Below the pieces are notes generated by a model. That model saw only the letters and a list, made by a program, of their open reading frames with translations. It had not been told where the DNA came from and did not search any database. The translations under genes and the position numbers were made by a program. From Bacteroidales bacterium (lineage in GTDB: Bacteria > Bacteroidota > Bacteroidia > Bacteroidales > VadinHA17): DNA of 64,000 nucleotides. Every line of letters begins with the position of its first letter. Position 1 is the first letter of the stretch. Location of the stretch: the NCBI GenBank assembly GCA_016709865.1, contig JADJLX010000005.1, positions 806,001-870,000 on the forward strand, given 5' to 3'. Positions 1-7,820 of the stretch are shown piece after piece.

Positions 1-270
1 AACTCTGCCAATACTCTTGGGTATTCATATATAAGCGGCTATGCTAACTCCGCCGTACTGTTCAACAGGTATGGAAGCAGTATTTTTGCTGAGAACCTGA
101 AATGCAGGAATGTAGAAGCTCTTAACGGGTCAGTGGGTGATATATATTTAAGTGCCTCTGATAACATTACTGCATCGATATGGGGATCGGGGAATATTTA
201 TTATCACGGAAAACCTGCTGTTAAAGTTACGGAGCAAACAGGTTCCGGGAAAATCATACCTTTGGATTAA
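1..270 (+). CDS. DUF2807 (auto-transporter adhesin head, GIN) protein, C-terminal end
   Basis: Partial gene entering from the left edge; the reading frame is open from base 1 to a TAA at 268-270, giving 89 residues. The visible part is rich in Gly, Ser, Asn and Ala in short repeating strands and ends with a G-S-G-N-I-Y-Y-H-G-K-P-A-V-K...G-S-G-K-I-I pattern. This is the typical C-terminus of the DUF2807 / putative auto-transporter adhesin head family, a parallel beta-helix secreted or outer-surface protein common in Bacteroidota. The function is not known for the family. The N-terminus with its expected signal peptide lies outside the window. Confidence 0.8.
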   Translation, partial: NSANTLGYSYISGYANSAVLFNRYGSSIFAENLKCRNVEALNGSVGDIYLSASDNITASIWGSGNIYYHGKPAVKVTEQTGSGKIIPLD

Positions 271-280
271 TTTAAAAATG

Positions 281-311
281 GTTCGAGGTACGAGGTGCGA
301 GGTGCGAGGTG
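281..311. repeat. heptamer tandem array, unit nCGAGGT
   Basis: Four consecutive 7-base units of the form nCGAGGT (283-289, 290-296, 297-303, 304-310) between the DUF2807 stop codon and amrS. The array begins 12 bases after the stop codon. It is one of a set of arrays in this window that share a 7-base period but not a unit sequence. Confidence 0.85.
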
Positions 312-334
312 AAGATACAATCAGATAGATACCA

Positions 335-1351
335 ATGACAGAACTATCACTGAAATATGAAAACTATATTGAATGTCAGCTTTGTCCGCATTTTTGCAAA
401 TTAAATTCAGGCAAGGCAGGAATTTGCGGAGTGAGGAAGAACACTGGCGAAAAGATAGAACTAACAACATATGGCATCGTTTCGGGTATAGCATCGGATC
501 CAATAGAGAAGAAACCTCTGTATCATTTTTACCCCGGACATAAAATATTATCTGTCGGATCTTATGGCTGTAATATGAGATGTGATTTCTGCCAGAACTT
601 CCACATATCGCAGAATATTCAGATTACTGGTAGTCACAAAATAGAGCCTGAGTATCTGGCAAAAGAGGCAGTGGATACTGAAAACAATATCGGGATTGCA
701 TTCACTTACAATGAGCCGGTGATATGGTTCGAGTATGTCAGGGATGTATCTGAAATCGTTAAGAAATCAGGACTTTCCACAGTAATGGTCAGTAACGGAT
801 ATATTAACAGCAAACCTCTTTCTGAAATGACAGGTTTTATTGATGCTTTTAATATTGACCTGAAAGCGTTTAAAAACAGCTTCTACAGGAAACTAACAGG
901 TACTGAATTAGAACCTGTTAAGAGCAGCCTTAAGCAGATTGTAAAATCGGGAAGGCACCTTGAGATAACAACTCTTGTTATTCCTGATGAGAACGATTCA
1001 GAGAAGGAAATGGTGAAGCAGGCTGAATGGATAGCAGGTGAACTGGGAAAAGATGTCCCGCTTCATCTTAGTAAATATTTTCCAACGTACAAAAGAGAGA
1101 ATCCCTCGACCTCCGAAGATACACTTATACGGCTTCAGAAAATAGCATCGTCAAAACTTGATTTTGTTTATATCGGGAATAACCTTTCAGAAAAAGGCCA
1201 AGACACTGTCTGTCCAAAATGCGGAGAGACTGTTACCCACCGCTCCGGATATTCAACAAGACAGATGAATCTCGATAAATATGGGAGATGCAGTAAATGC
1301 GGAAACCTGATATACAGAAACTTTACTATTTCTTCTTCGACAAAGCACTAA
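335..1351 (+). CDS. amrS: AmmeMemoRadiSam-system radical SAM enzyme AmrS
   Basis: Radical SAM enzyme of the AmrS family (338 aa, normal family length). Residues near 85-92 hold the cluster motif C-N-M-R-C-D-F-C (CxxxCxxC) that binds the 4Fe-4S cluster and SAM. The N-terminus has the family's first cysteine motif (C-Q-L-C-P-H-F-C), and the C-terminus carries a zinc-ribbon-like pair C-P-K-C and C-S-K-C that not all members keep. Known members are encoded with Memo (AmrB) and AMMECR1 (AmrA) proteins. Neither partner is visible here, so they may lie elsewhere. The biological substrate is not established. The end overlaps the convergent gene at 1326-1616 by 26 bases. Confidence 0.88.
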   Translation: MTELSLKYENYIECQLCPHFCKLNSGKAGICGVRKNTGEKIELTTYGIVSGIASDPIEKKPLYHFYPGHKILSVGSYGCNMRCDFCQNFHISQNIQITGSHKIEPEYLAKEAVDTENNIGIAFTYNEPVIWFEYVRDVSEIVKKSGLSTVMVSNGYINSKPLSEMTGFIDAFNIDLKAFKNSFYRKLTGTELEPVKSSLKQIVKSGRHLEITTLVIPDENDSEKEMVKQAEWIAGELGKDVPLHLSKYFPTYKRENPSTSEDTLIRLQKIASSKLDFVYIGNNLSEKGQDTVCPKCGETVTHRSGYSTRQMNLDKYGRCSKCGNLIYRNFTISSSTKH

Positions 1352-1616
1352 GCCTGTCAAATAGCTTATCAACACCTGTGATGAGGTCTTTTTCAACTGC
1401 CTTATAATAAGCCTTTACAATCTTTGGATTGTCCTTACCATCAGGATTATTAACACGTGCAATAAGATCATTTCTGAAATTAACAGCGTCTGTAATAATA
1501 GCCGATAATTCATCTGATTTATCGTCGGGATGAATGCTTGAAAATGCGAAACAATCAGAAATAACTTCAAAAATCAGATAATCAATATCTTTTTTAAGAC
1601 TTCTTACACTTGCCAT
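1326..1616 (-). CDS. conserved hypothetical protein, 96 aa, helical
   Basis: Small, highly charged, predicted all-helical cytosolic protein with no signal peptide or membrane segment and no cysteine cluster. The frame is well used and has a promoter-like TATATTTG box 29 bases upstream of the ATG, which argues that it is real. It resembles unnamed conserved proteins of Bacteroidota, but I do not recognise a named domain. It converges on amrS with a 26-base overlap and lies downstream of the class IV aminotransferase on the same strand, 67 bases away. No function can be assigned. Confidence 0.7.
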   Translation of the reverse strand: MASVRSLKKDIDYLIFEVISDCFAFSSIHPDDKSDELSAIITDAVNFRNDLIARVNNPDGKDNPKIVKAYYKAVEKDLITGVDKLFDRLSALSKKK

Positions 1617-1644
1617 ACAGTTGTGGTTTGATTTAATTAGGCTA

Positions 1645-1652
1645 CAAATATA
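1645..1652 (-). promoter_or_regulatory. Bacteroidetes -7 box (TATATTTG on minus strand)
   Basis: Exact match to the Bacteroidetes -7 consensus TAnnTTTG on the minus strand, placing a transcript start near 1638, about 22 bases before the ATG at 1616. No clear -33 TTG is seen. Confidence 0.4.
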
Positions 1653-1683
1653 CTAATTTATCTTTGAGTCTGTTCGGCGCGAC

Positions 1684-2514
1684 TCAATATTCTGGTCTGA
1701 AATGCTTTATAGATTCTTCAGCTTTCTGAATATAAAGTCTTCGCAGTTTCTCCATTACAGGCAATTTTACATTAAAAACCACTTCATCAATGCAGCAATA
1801 TGGAAGTACCATAGGCGATGTTCCGGTAATAAAAGCTGCATCATAACCGGAAAGAGAATTCGCATGTACACATTCAAATCTGACAATGATGTTATTCTCA
1901 TTGCATATTTCAAGGATTTTTTTGCGTGTTATACCCCTTAGTATCAGGTCATCAGGAGCAGTTACAAGAGTATCATCCTTAACAAAAAAAACATTCGACC
2001 GGCTTCCCTCAGTTATCAGGTTATCAGCATTGACAAGTAATGCCTCATATGCGCCATCTTTACTAAGCCTGCTATTGATCTCAAGCCTGAGTTTATGATT
2101 GATTACCTTGGAATCAGGGTCTTTCCTTTCAGCCCTGAACAAAATACCTTTAACACCATTATTATATTGGATTACAGAAGGATATGAAGACTCAATAAAG
2201 TATACAAGCCAGTCAGAAGAACTGTTTTTATAATTGAACACTATCTTGATATTTACATCTTTATCTTTAAGTGAATGCGTAAGTTTTAATATACTTGTGG
2301 CAATTACCGGTATGTCAGCAAGCATCAGATTATTCTGGTTTCTGACACTCGAAATAAGCCTCTCCATATGATCAGCAAAGAAAAGAGGGCTTCCTTTCAT
2401 AAGCCTGATAACTTCATAAATAGATTCACCTTCATAAACCATTGTGCTATCGAACAATTCTGCCGGCTGGAGTTCTCCGTTCAGAATGAAATATTTTCCG
2501 GAACATTCACGCAT
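1684..2514 (-). CDS. class IV aminotransferase (PabC / branched-chain aminotransferase-like)
   Basis: PLP-dependent fold-type IV aminotransferase. The typical segment L-I-T-E-G-S-R-S-N-V-F-F-V binds PLP; the catalytic lysine is probably the one in V-I-N-H-K, and a R-G-I-T-R motif follows. The family includes aminodeoxychorismate lyase (folate pathway), D-amino acid and branched-chain aminotransferases; the sequence alone does not decide which. The frame is open further upstream to 2571, but that extension is a hydrophobic stretch without family similarity. A -7 box at 2539-2546 would put transcription start inside it, so the ATG at 2514 (277 aa, starting M-R-E-C-S-G) is preferred. No folate genes are adjacent. 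Confidence 0.82.
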   Translation of the reverse strand: MRECSGKYFILNGELQPAELFDSTMVYEGESIYEVIRLMKGSPLFFADHMERLISSVRNQNNLMLADIPVIATSILKLTHSLKDKDVNIKIVFNYKNSSSDWLVYFIESSYPSVIQYNNGVKGILFRAERKDPDSKVINHKLRLEINSRLSKDGAYEALLVNADNLITEGSRSNVFFVKDDTLVTAPDDLILRGITRKKILEICNENNIIVRFECVHANSLSGYDAAFITGTSPMVLPYCCIDEVVFNVKLPVMEKLRRLYIQKAEESIKHFRPEY

Positions 2515-2538
2515 GTCAATGTATATAAAGTGAGTGAA

Positions 2539-2546
2539 CAAAAATA
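2539..2546 (-). promoter_or_regulatory. Bacteroidetes -7 box (TATTTTTG on minus strand)
   Basis: Matches TAnnTTTG on the minus strand. Predicted transcript start near 2532, which supports the ATG at 2514 over the upstream start at 2571 for the aminotransferase. Confidence 0.35.
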
Positions 2547-2616
2547 CAAACAATCGGGCAATCTGCCCCATTTCTGATTATATTCGTAACCGGTAACCGA
2601 CACTCTATTTCAGCCA

Positions 2617-3987
2617 ATGTATGCGATAATTGATATCGAGACCACAGGAGGAAGCGCAAGGATTGAAAAAATCACCGAAATAGCTATTTATCAGCACGAT
2701 GGCACAAAAATTACAGGAGAATATTCAACTCTTGTCAATCCAGAGAGGAATATACCATACTTTATAACAAATCTTACCGGCATCACAAATGAAATGGTTG
2801 AGGATGCTCCCCGTTTTTATGAGATAGCCAGACAGATTGTTGAACTTACCGAGGGCAGGACTTTTGTAGCTCATAATGCACGTTTCGATTATTCATTCAT
2901 ACGCGAAGAGTTTAAGTCTCTGGGCTTTAATTATAAAAGGAGCCTTCTTGACACAGTAGCCCTCAGCCGGAAGCTTCTTCCCGGACACAAATCATATAGC
3001 CTTGGCAATATCTGCAAAGACCTGCGCATTTCAATTAATGGCCGCCACAGGGCTTCGGGAGATGCACTTGCTACTGTTAAGCTTTTCGAAATACTCATGA
3101 AGAGAGACAGGGAAATCAATGGAAGCAAGGCTGCTCTTATGAAGAACAAGAAACTCTCCAAACTTCATCCCGCACTTGATCCGGCTAAAATTGAAACTAT
3201 ACCTGAGGATCCGGGCGTTTATTATTTTTACAATGAAAAAGGAGATCTGATCTATATTGGAAAAAGCCGGAATCTGCAGCAAAGAATAAGCACTCACCTA
3301 TCCAATAATACTACCAGCAAAGCCATGGAGATGAGAGATCAGATTGCAGACATTTCGTGGGAACCAACAGGAAGTGAACTTATCGCACTGCTTAAGGAAT
3401 CATCTGAGATTAAGCTGAACAAGCCTGTATATAACAGAGCGCAAAGGAGAAGCGGGTTTCAGTGGGGCATATTCAGTTTCACCGATGAGAAAGGCTACAT
3501 AAATTACCGATACGGACAGCTTAATAAGGAAGATATCCCTATTTCTGTTTTCACATCAAAAGAGAAGGCCAAATCAAAACTGACATCGCTTGTTGAATCG
3601 CTGGTTCTTTGCCAGAAGTTAGCCGGTTTGTATGACACTGAAGGACCGTGCTTTCATTTTCAGGTTGGCATTTGCAGAGGTGCCTGCTGCGACAGAGAGT
3701 CTGCCGAAGAGTATAATGAAAGGGCTTCGAAGGTAACAGACGAATTTATTTTTTCAAGACGTAACTTCTTTATAATCGACAAAGGGCGCGATGATGAAGA
3801 AAGATGTGCAGTTAAGATTGTAAACGGAAAGTATTCGGGATGGGGCTACTTTAATATAAATGAGATGGGATTCGGTCTTTCCGCTCTGCACGAGTGCATT
3901 AAAATTTCTCCTGACAATCACGATATTCAGGTGATACTAAAGCAATACCTAAGAAGCTTTAAAGTCGAAAAGATTATAGAATTCTGA
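2617..3987 (+). CDS. DEDDh exonuclease fused to UvrC-like GIY-YIG nuclease
   Basis: 456-residue fusion. Residues 1-165 are a DnaQ-type 3'-5' exonuclease: D-I-E-T-T-G near residue 6 (Exo I), the A-H-N-A-R-F-D segment (Exo II), and H-R-A-S-G-D-A (Exo III) give the DEDDh acidic residues and histidine. From about residue 200 a GIY-YIG domain begins (G-V-Y-Y-F...L-I-Y-I-G-K-S). A C-terminal half follows with a UvrC/Cho-like cysteine segment (C-F-H-F-Q-V-G-I-C-R-G-A-C). No UvrA/UvrB-binding or helix-hairpin-helix region is seen. Likely a DNA repair nuclease, a family known in Bacteroidota and other bacteria but poorly characterised. It is transcribed alone. Its ATG lies 103 bases from the divergent aminotransferase start. 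Confidence 0.85.
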   Translation: MYAIIDIETTGGSARIEKITEIAIYQHDGTKITGEYSTLVNPERNIPYFITNLTGITNEMVEDAPRFYEIARQIVELTEGRTFVAHNARFDYSFIREEFKSLGFNYKRSLLDTVALSRKLLPGHKSYSLGNICKDLRISINGRHRASGDALATVKLFEILMKRDREINGSKAALMKNKKLSKLHPALDPAKIETIPEDPGVYYFYNEKGDLIYIGKSRNLQQRISTHLSNNTTSKAMEMRDQIADISWEPTGSELIALLKESSEIKLNKPVYNRAQRRSGFQWGIFSFTDEKGYINYRYGQLNKEDIPISVFTSKEKAKSKLTSLVESLVLCQKLAGLYDTEGPCFHFQVGICRGACCDRESAEEYNERASKVTDEFIFSRRNFFIIDKGRDDEERCAVKIVNGKYSGWGYFNINEMGFGLSALHECIKISPDNHDIQVILKQYLRSFKVEKIIEF

Positions 3988-4002
3988 AAAGGAAACATCT
4001 TT

Positions 4003-4092
4003 TTAACCACAAAGGAACACTAAGGTCACAAAGTCATATGTCATATATCCTATGTGTTCTTTGTGTAAAGCCTTTGTGTACTTTGTGGTTAA
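4003..4092. repeat. palindromic intergenic repeat (TTAACCACAAAG family), copy 1
   Basis: Perfect 12-base terminal inverted repeat: TTAACCACAAAG at 4003-4014 and its complement at 4081-4092. The interior has further AAGG/CACAAAG-type short repeats at about 9-base spacing in both orientations, so the whole element could fold into a long hairpin. It begins 16 bases after the nuclease stop codon. Related copies lie at 27411-27534, 51647-51728 and 63739-63846. Confidence 0.8.
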
Positions 4093-4108
4093 TGGATTTC
4101 ATTTTTTA

Positions 4109-4116
4109 TATATTTG
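4109..4116 (+). promoter_or_regulatory. Bacteroidetes -7 box (TATATTTG)
   Basis: Exact TAnnTTTG match just downstream of the palindromic repeat; transcription would start near 4123. This supports the ATG at 4142 for the DUF47 gene and argues against the start at 4052, which would place coding sequence inside the repeat. Confidence 0.4.
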
Positions 4117-4141
4117 TTACAGGAACCTACAACTTCAGAAT

Positions 4142-4792
4142 ATGCCAGTATTTACAAGAACTACCAAGAACCTCATAATCAAGTTAGATGATTTTTTTGA
4201 CAACATCGATTTAAGTCTTCTTGTATTCAAAGAAGCAGTAAAAGCATATCTGAAAAATGATATGACTTCATTTGCAAGACATCTACATAAGGCTGATTCA
4301 CTTGAGAAGAATGCAGACAGACTCCAGCGTGAGATAGAAAATGACATGATAACTCATTCTATTCTGCCACAGCACAGAGGAGATGTAGTCCAATTGATCG
4401 AGCAGATTGATGAAATAATTGATGGAGTAAAAAGCACCCTTTATGAGTTCGATATAGAGATACCCGAAATACCTGAGAAACTGAGAAATGATTTTATTAA
4501 CCTGGCAGAGGTCTCAGCAAGTGCCGGGGAAGAACTTGTCCCTGCAGCCCGTGCATATTTTAAAACTCCATATACAGTAAGGGAGAAACTTCTTAAGGTT
4601 TATTACTTTGAATCAGAGACTGATAAAGTTGCCTTTGACCTGAAAAAACAGATATTCCATCAGATGCCGGAACTTGAACTGGCACAGAAAGCACACCTCA
4701 GATACATAATACATCATATTGAGAAAATATCTGATCTCGCACAGAAAGCAGCTGATCTGTTATCGGCAATGGCAATAAAGATCGTAATGTAG
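4142..4792 (+). CDS. DUF47 (UPF0111, PhoU-like) phosphate transport accessory protein
   Basis: 216-residue all-helical cytosolic protein of the DUF47/UPF0111 family, which shares the PhoU fold with two similar three-helix bundles. Family members are almost always encoded just before a PiT phosphate permease and are thought to modulate it, and that is the arrangement here (PiT at 4907). Acidic clusters near residues 70-80 (H-R-G-D-V-V-Q-L-I-E-Q-I-D-E) and in the C-terminal helix fit metal binding. An in-frame extension to 4052 exists but its residues come from the palindromic repeat, so the ATG at 4142 (M-P-V-F-T-R) is chosen. The TAG stop at 4790-4792 abuts a heptamer array. Confidence 0.87.
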   Translation: MPVFTRTTKNLIIKLDDFFDNIDLSLLVFKEAVKAYLKNDMTSFARHLHKADSLEKNADRLQREIENDMITHSILPQHRGDVVQLIEQIDEIIDGVKSTLYEFDIEIPEIPEKLRNDFINLAEVSASAGEELVPAARAYFKTPYTVREKLLKVYYFESETDKVAFDLKKQIFHQMPELELAQKAHLRYIIHHIEKISDLAQKAADLLSAMAIKIVM

Positions 4793-4867
4793 GTACTGGG
4801 TACTGGGTACTGGGTACTGGGTACTGGGTGCTGGTTACCTAGGACCTGGTACCAAGCACCAAGCACC
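4792..4867. repeat. heptamer tandem array, unit GGTACTG, with inverted tail
   Basis: Five perfect GGTACTG units (4792-4826), then GGTGCTG, then a short spacer and inverted units near 4849-4867 (ACCAAGCACCAAGCACC). The block can fold back on itself. The first base of the array is the last base of the DUF47 TAG stop codon. It separates DUF47 from the PiT gene. Confidence 0.88.
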
Positions 4868-4906
4868 ATTTAATAGAATGTAGAACTAAAAATATATGTT
4901 GAATAT

Positions 4907-6139
4907 ATGATCCTGCTCTTTTTAGTAAGCGGTCTGTTTCTCGGATGGTCACTCGGTGCCAACGACGCATCAAATGTATTTGGTTCTGCTGTAGGCTCAA
5001 AGATGATCTCATTCAGAAGAGCTGCAATAATTGCATCAGTTTTTGTAATACTGGGAGCAGTCATCCAGGGAGCAGGTGCATCAGATACACTGGGCAAACT
5101 TGGTGCTGTTAACGCTATTGGCGGTTCTTTTACTGTTGCCCTGGCAGCAGCTGTGACTGTTTATATGATGACCAAATTTGCACTTCCCGTTTCTACCACA
5201 CAGGCTATTGTCGGAGCTATTATAGGCTGGAATTTCTTCACCGGAAACTCCACAGACACCAAAACTCTGTCGCAGATAGTAATTACATGGATTTCAGGAC
5301 CAGTTATCGGAGCAGTTTTTGCTGTATTGCTATATATTCTTGTTAAGAAGTTTAAAAGGTCAGCTAAAATACATCTGATAAGATTTGAATCATATATCAA
5401 GACGGGTCTCATCATTGTTGGTGCTTTCGGGGCATACAGTCTGGGTGCCAATAATATAGCCAACGTAATGGGAGTTTTTATACCAGCCTTTAACCTCCAG
5501 GAACTTGACTTTGGCATTTTCAGCCTGAATTCCAATCAGCAGTTATTTTTAATCGGAGGTATAGCAATTGCCATCGGCATTCTTACCTACTCTAGGAAAG
5601 TTATGGAGACTATTGGAGGTAACATAGTTGAATTATCATCTGAAGCAGCACTGGTTGTTGTTCTGGCGGAATCTCTCGTTTTGTTTATATTCTCCTCCAG
5701 CAGCCTTTCCAACCTGTTTGTAAGAATAGGTCTCCCTCCTATCCCTATGGTGCCGGTCTCAAGCTCCCAGGTTGTTGTAGGATGTGTACTCGGTATAGGC
5801 CTTTACAAAGGTGCACAAAACATCAATTTCAGGATACTCGGTGAGATTGCTGTCGGATGGCTGGCAACACCTGTCATATCAGGCCTTTTGGCATTCTTCT
5901 CACTCTTCTTCATTAAGAATATCTTTGCTATCGATGTGGGTTCAGAAAAAGGTTTAACAACGAATACGGCAGGTATTGCTCAGACAACGGGAAGTGATGT
6001 ATCAGGAGTTTTCAAATATCTTCTTTTCGGAATTTTGATATTTGGAACATTGCGAACGATCTACTTCCTGCTGCTGGAAAGAAAGAAGAGGAAAGACCTG
6101 AGAAAATCTGAAGAAAGATTCTGGATGAACATGAAGTAA
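4907..6139 (+). CDS. inorganic phosphate transporter, PiT family
   Basis: 410-residue integral membrane protein with about ten hydrophobic segments. The two PiT signature repeats are clear: G-A-N-D-A-S-N-V-F-G near residue 17 and G-A-N-N-I-A-N-V-M-G near residue 180. These line the phosphate and cation site in the inner membrane. The middle loop is short and basic, as in bacterial PiT proteins. DUF47 lies immediately upstream and is its usual partner; the intergenic gap of 114 bases holds a heptamer array. PiT proteins import phosphate (as metal phosphate or with Na+/H+). Sodium or proton coupling cannot be decided from this sequence. Confidence 0.92.
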   Translation: MILLFLVSGLFLGWSLGANDASNVFGSAVGSKMISFRRAAIIASVFVILGAVIQGAGASDTLGKLGAVNAIGGSFTVALAAAVTVYMMTKFALPVSTTQAIVGAIIGWNFFTGNSTDTKTLSQIVITWISGPVIGAVFAVLLYILVKKFKRSAKIHLIRFESYIKTGLIIVGAFGAYSLGANNIANVMGVFIPAFNLQELDFGIFSLNSNQQLFLIGGIAIAIGILTYSRKVMETIGGNIVELSSEAALVVVLAESLVLFIFSSSSLSNLFVRIGLPPIPMVPVSSSQVVVGCVLGIGLYKGAQNINFRILGEIAVGWLATPVISGLLAFFSLFFIKNIFAIDVGSEKGLTTNTAGIAQTTGSDVSGVFKYLLFGILIFGTLRTIYFLLLERKKRKDLRKSEERFWMNMK

Positions 6140-6141
6140 AG

Positions 6142-6173
6142 GCACAGCGCACAGGGAACGGGGCACGGGGCAC
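6142..6173. repeat. degenerate heptamer array, unit GCACnGG
   Basis: Four 7-base units (GCACAGC, GCACAGG, GAACGGG, GCACGGG) and a partial fifth, beginning two bases after the PiT stop codon and ending before the convergent glycosidase gene. Confidence 0.65.
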
Positions 6174-6185
6174 TATGCAGGAAGT

Positions 6186-7814
6186 TTAGTTCGCATCCAG
6201 AATTAGTAACATATCGGCATCAGTGGGAGAAGTGATTGTGATAATTCTACCATCATCAGATAATTTTCCGTCAGAATAACTATTCTTAACCGGGTCGAAC
6301 CACTTTACTCTATATGAAACAGCAACCGGTTTGCGCAAATTAATTGTCTGCTTCACAGGCAGATAGGCGATAATTACTTTATTATCAGTTGATTTTACAA
6401 CAGAAACAAAATGATTAAAAACCTTATCTCCCGGCTGTTCTGTCAACAAATCCTGAGCCGGGTACAAATCCCACCATTCAAACTTCTTTATGAACTCTAT
6501 AAGATAGCCCATCTGAATTGAACCCGGAAAATTCACACTTACGTCCCAGGTTGAAGTACCAGGAGCATCAGCATGATTCAATATTTTCTCGCCTTCCCTC
6601 AGCCATGGCCAGATCCCGTTAGCGCCATATGTCAATCCGGCAATTGGCGTCGCAAACAGACTCCAGTAACCTGCATTTCGAACATCTTTGTCTGTTATTC
6701 GAAATCCTATCTGCTCATAATTTGGTTCGAGGTTAATCAGAGGTCTGGCAGGAAGCTGTGACCACATTGTGCTCATCGGTCCTTTTGTTATCCAGTTAAC
6801 AGTTCCCTCAGCGTTACTATGACTGCTCTGGTATCCGATAATGTCAAGCCAGGGCTCATCCTTATATACCTCACCTATCCAGGATCTCCCGCAGGGATGT
6901 TGTGCTACAACACCCTGATGTGTTCCATCAAATACAGCTCTTCCTATTGTTTTCCATCGTTGTTCATAAGTCCCGGTATAAATTCCATCTCCTCCCAGCA
7001 ACCAGACTACCTGATTACCACCATATCTGGCAACAATATATTTCGCCAGCAAAATAGCCTGATCATCGGGAAGATAGTAACCCGGACTTAATTCCCTTCC
7101 GCTCCCGTTTTGTAAAGCCCACAGAATAACCGGTGCGGCAACCAATCCAAATTCATTAATCCTGTCGATTCTTTCATCTATCAATCTGAAAAATTCCGGA
7201 TTAACCCTGATTCTACCACTTCCTTCAAATGCGACCAGCCCTTCACTGCTTTTATCACAACCTCTCCATTGTGTTGTAACAAGCTGAATTACATTGTAAT
7301 TGTTTTCAACGCGTTGTTTCAGGTACTGATCCCACTCATCTTTTGTTGACTTTAATGCCCCGTTCCATGCAGTACATGCCATGTAGAAAAAGGGAGTACC
7401 ATCAGAATAGGTTAGGAAATACCTGCCGGCCGGACTAATTATTGAGCCACGTTTAAAAATTTCATGTACTCCAGAATTTTCTTTACATAAAAAAGATCCT
7501 TTCTGATTGCTAAGTCCTGAGTTTTTTGGATCCGAACATTTAGTTTCAAATGTCCACAGACCAGTCTCATCAGGCATTAACCTTGCTTTCCATTTTGCAC
7601 CACCGTCCCAAAAAGCATTTATAGTTTTAATTCTGCCTGTCGGAGATTTAAAATTTACCTCCATCTGTTTCAGATCCTGAACCGGATTTTCATAATTTAC
7701 TGTACTGGAAAAATCCAATTCATATTTCATCCATTGAAATGCATCCGTTAGTTGTGCTGATAATAAAACAGGTAAAACAATGAACAAACAGAACAGATAA
7801 ATTTTTTTGATCAT
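6186..7814 (-). CDS. secreted glycosidase, DUF5060-DUF4038 (GH140-like)
   Basis: 542 residues with a signal peptide (about 1-20, ending L-S-A-Q). Residues about 25-110 look like the DUF5060 beta-sandwich, about 125-440 like the DUF4038 (beta/alpha)8 barrel, and the C-terminus like the putative collagen-binding domain PF12904. This architecture is that of GH140-type apiosidases and relatives that remove side-chain sugars from plant or other glycans. Candidate acids include the Asp/Glu in L-L-G-G-D-G and L-E-P-N-Y-E. It lies six bases after the M49 peptidase gene on the same strand, so the two are likely one transcript. Substrate is not determined by sequence. Confidence 0.8.
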   Translation of the reverse strand: MIKKIYLFCLFIVLPVLLSAQLTDAFQWMKYELDFSSTVNYENPVQDLKQMEVNFKSPTGRIKTINAFWDGGAKWKARLMPDETGLWTFETKCSDPKNSGLSNQKGSFLCKENSGVHEIFKRGSIISPAGRYFLTYSDGTPFFYMACTAWNGALKSTKDEWDQYLKQRVENNYNVIQLVTTQWRGCDKSSEGLVAFEGSGRIRVNPEFFRLIDERIDRINEFGLVAAPVILWALQNGSGRELSPGYYLPDDQAILLAKYIVARYGGNQVVWLLGGDGIYTGTYEQRWKTIGRAVFDGTHQGVVAQHPCGRSWIGEVYKDEPWLDIIGYQSSHSNAEGTVNWITKGPMSTMWSQLPARPLINLEPNYEQIGFRITDKDVRNAGYWSLFATPIAGLTYGANGIWPWLREGEKILNHADAPGTSTWDVSVNFPGSIQMGYLIEFIKKFEWWDLYPAQDLLTEQPGDKVFNHFVSVVKSTDNKVIIAYLPVKQTINLRKPVAVSYRVKWFDPVKNSYSDGKLSDDGRIITITSPTDADMLLILDAN

Positions 7815-7820
7815 TTGACA

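Noticed and set aside
4052..4141. N-terminal extension of the DUF47 protein
   Set aside because: The residues come from the palindromic repeat; the -7 box at 4109-4116 lies after this start and family similarity begins at the ATG at 4142.
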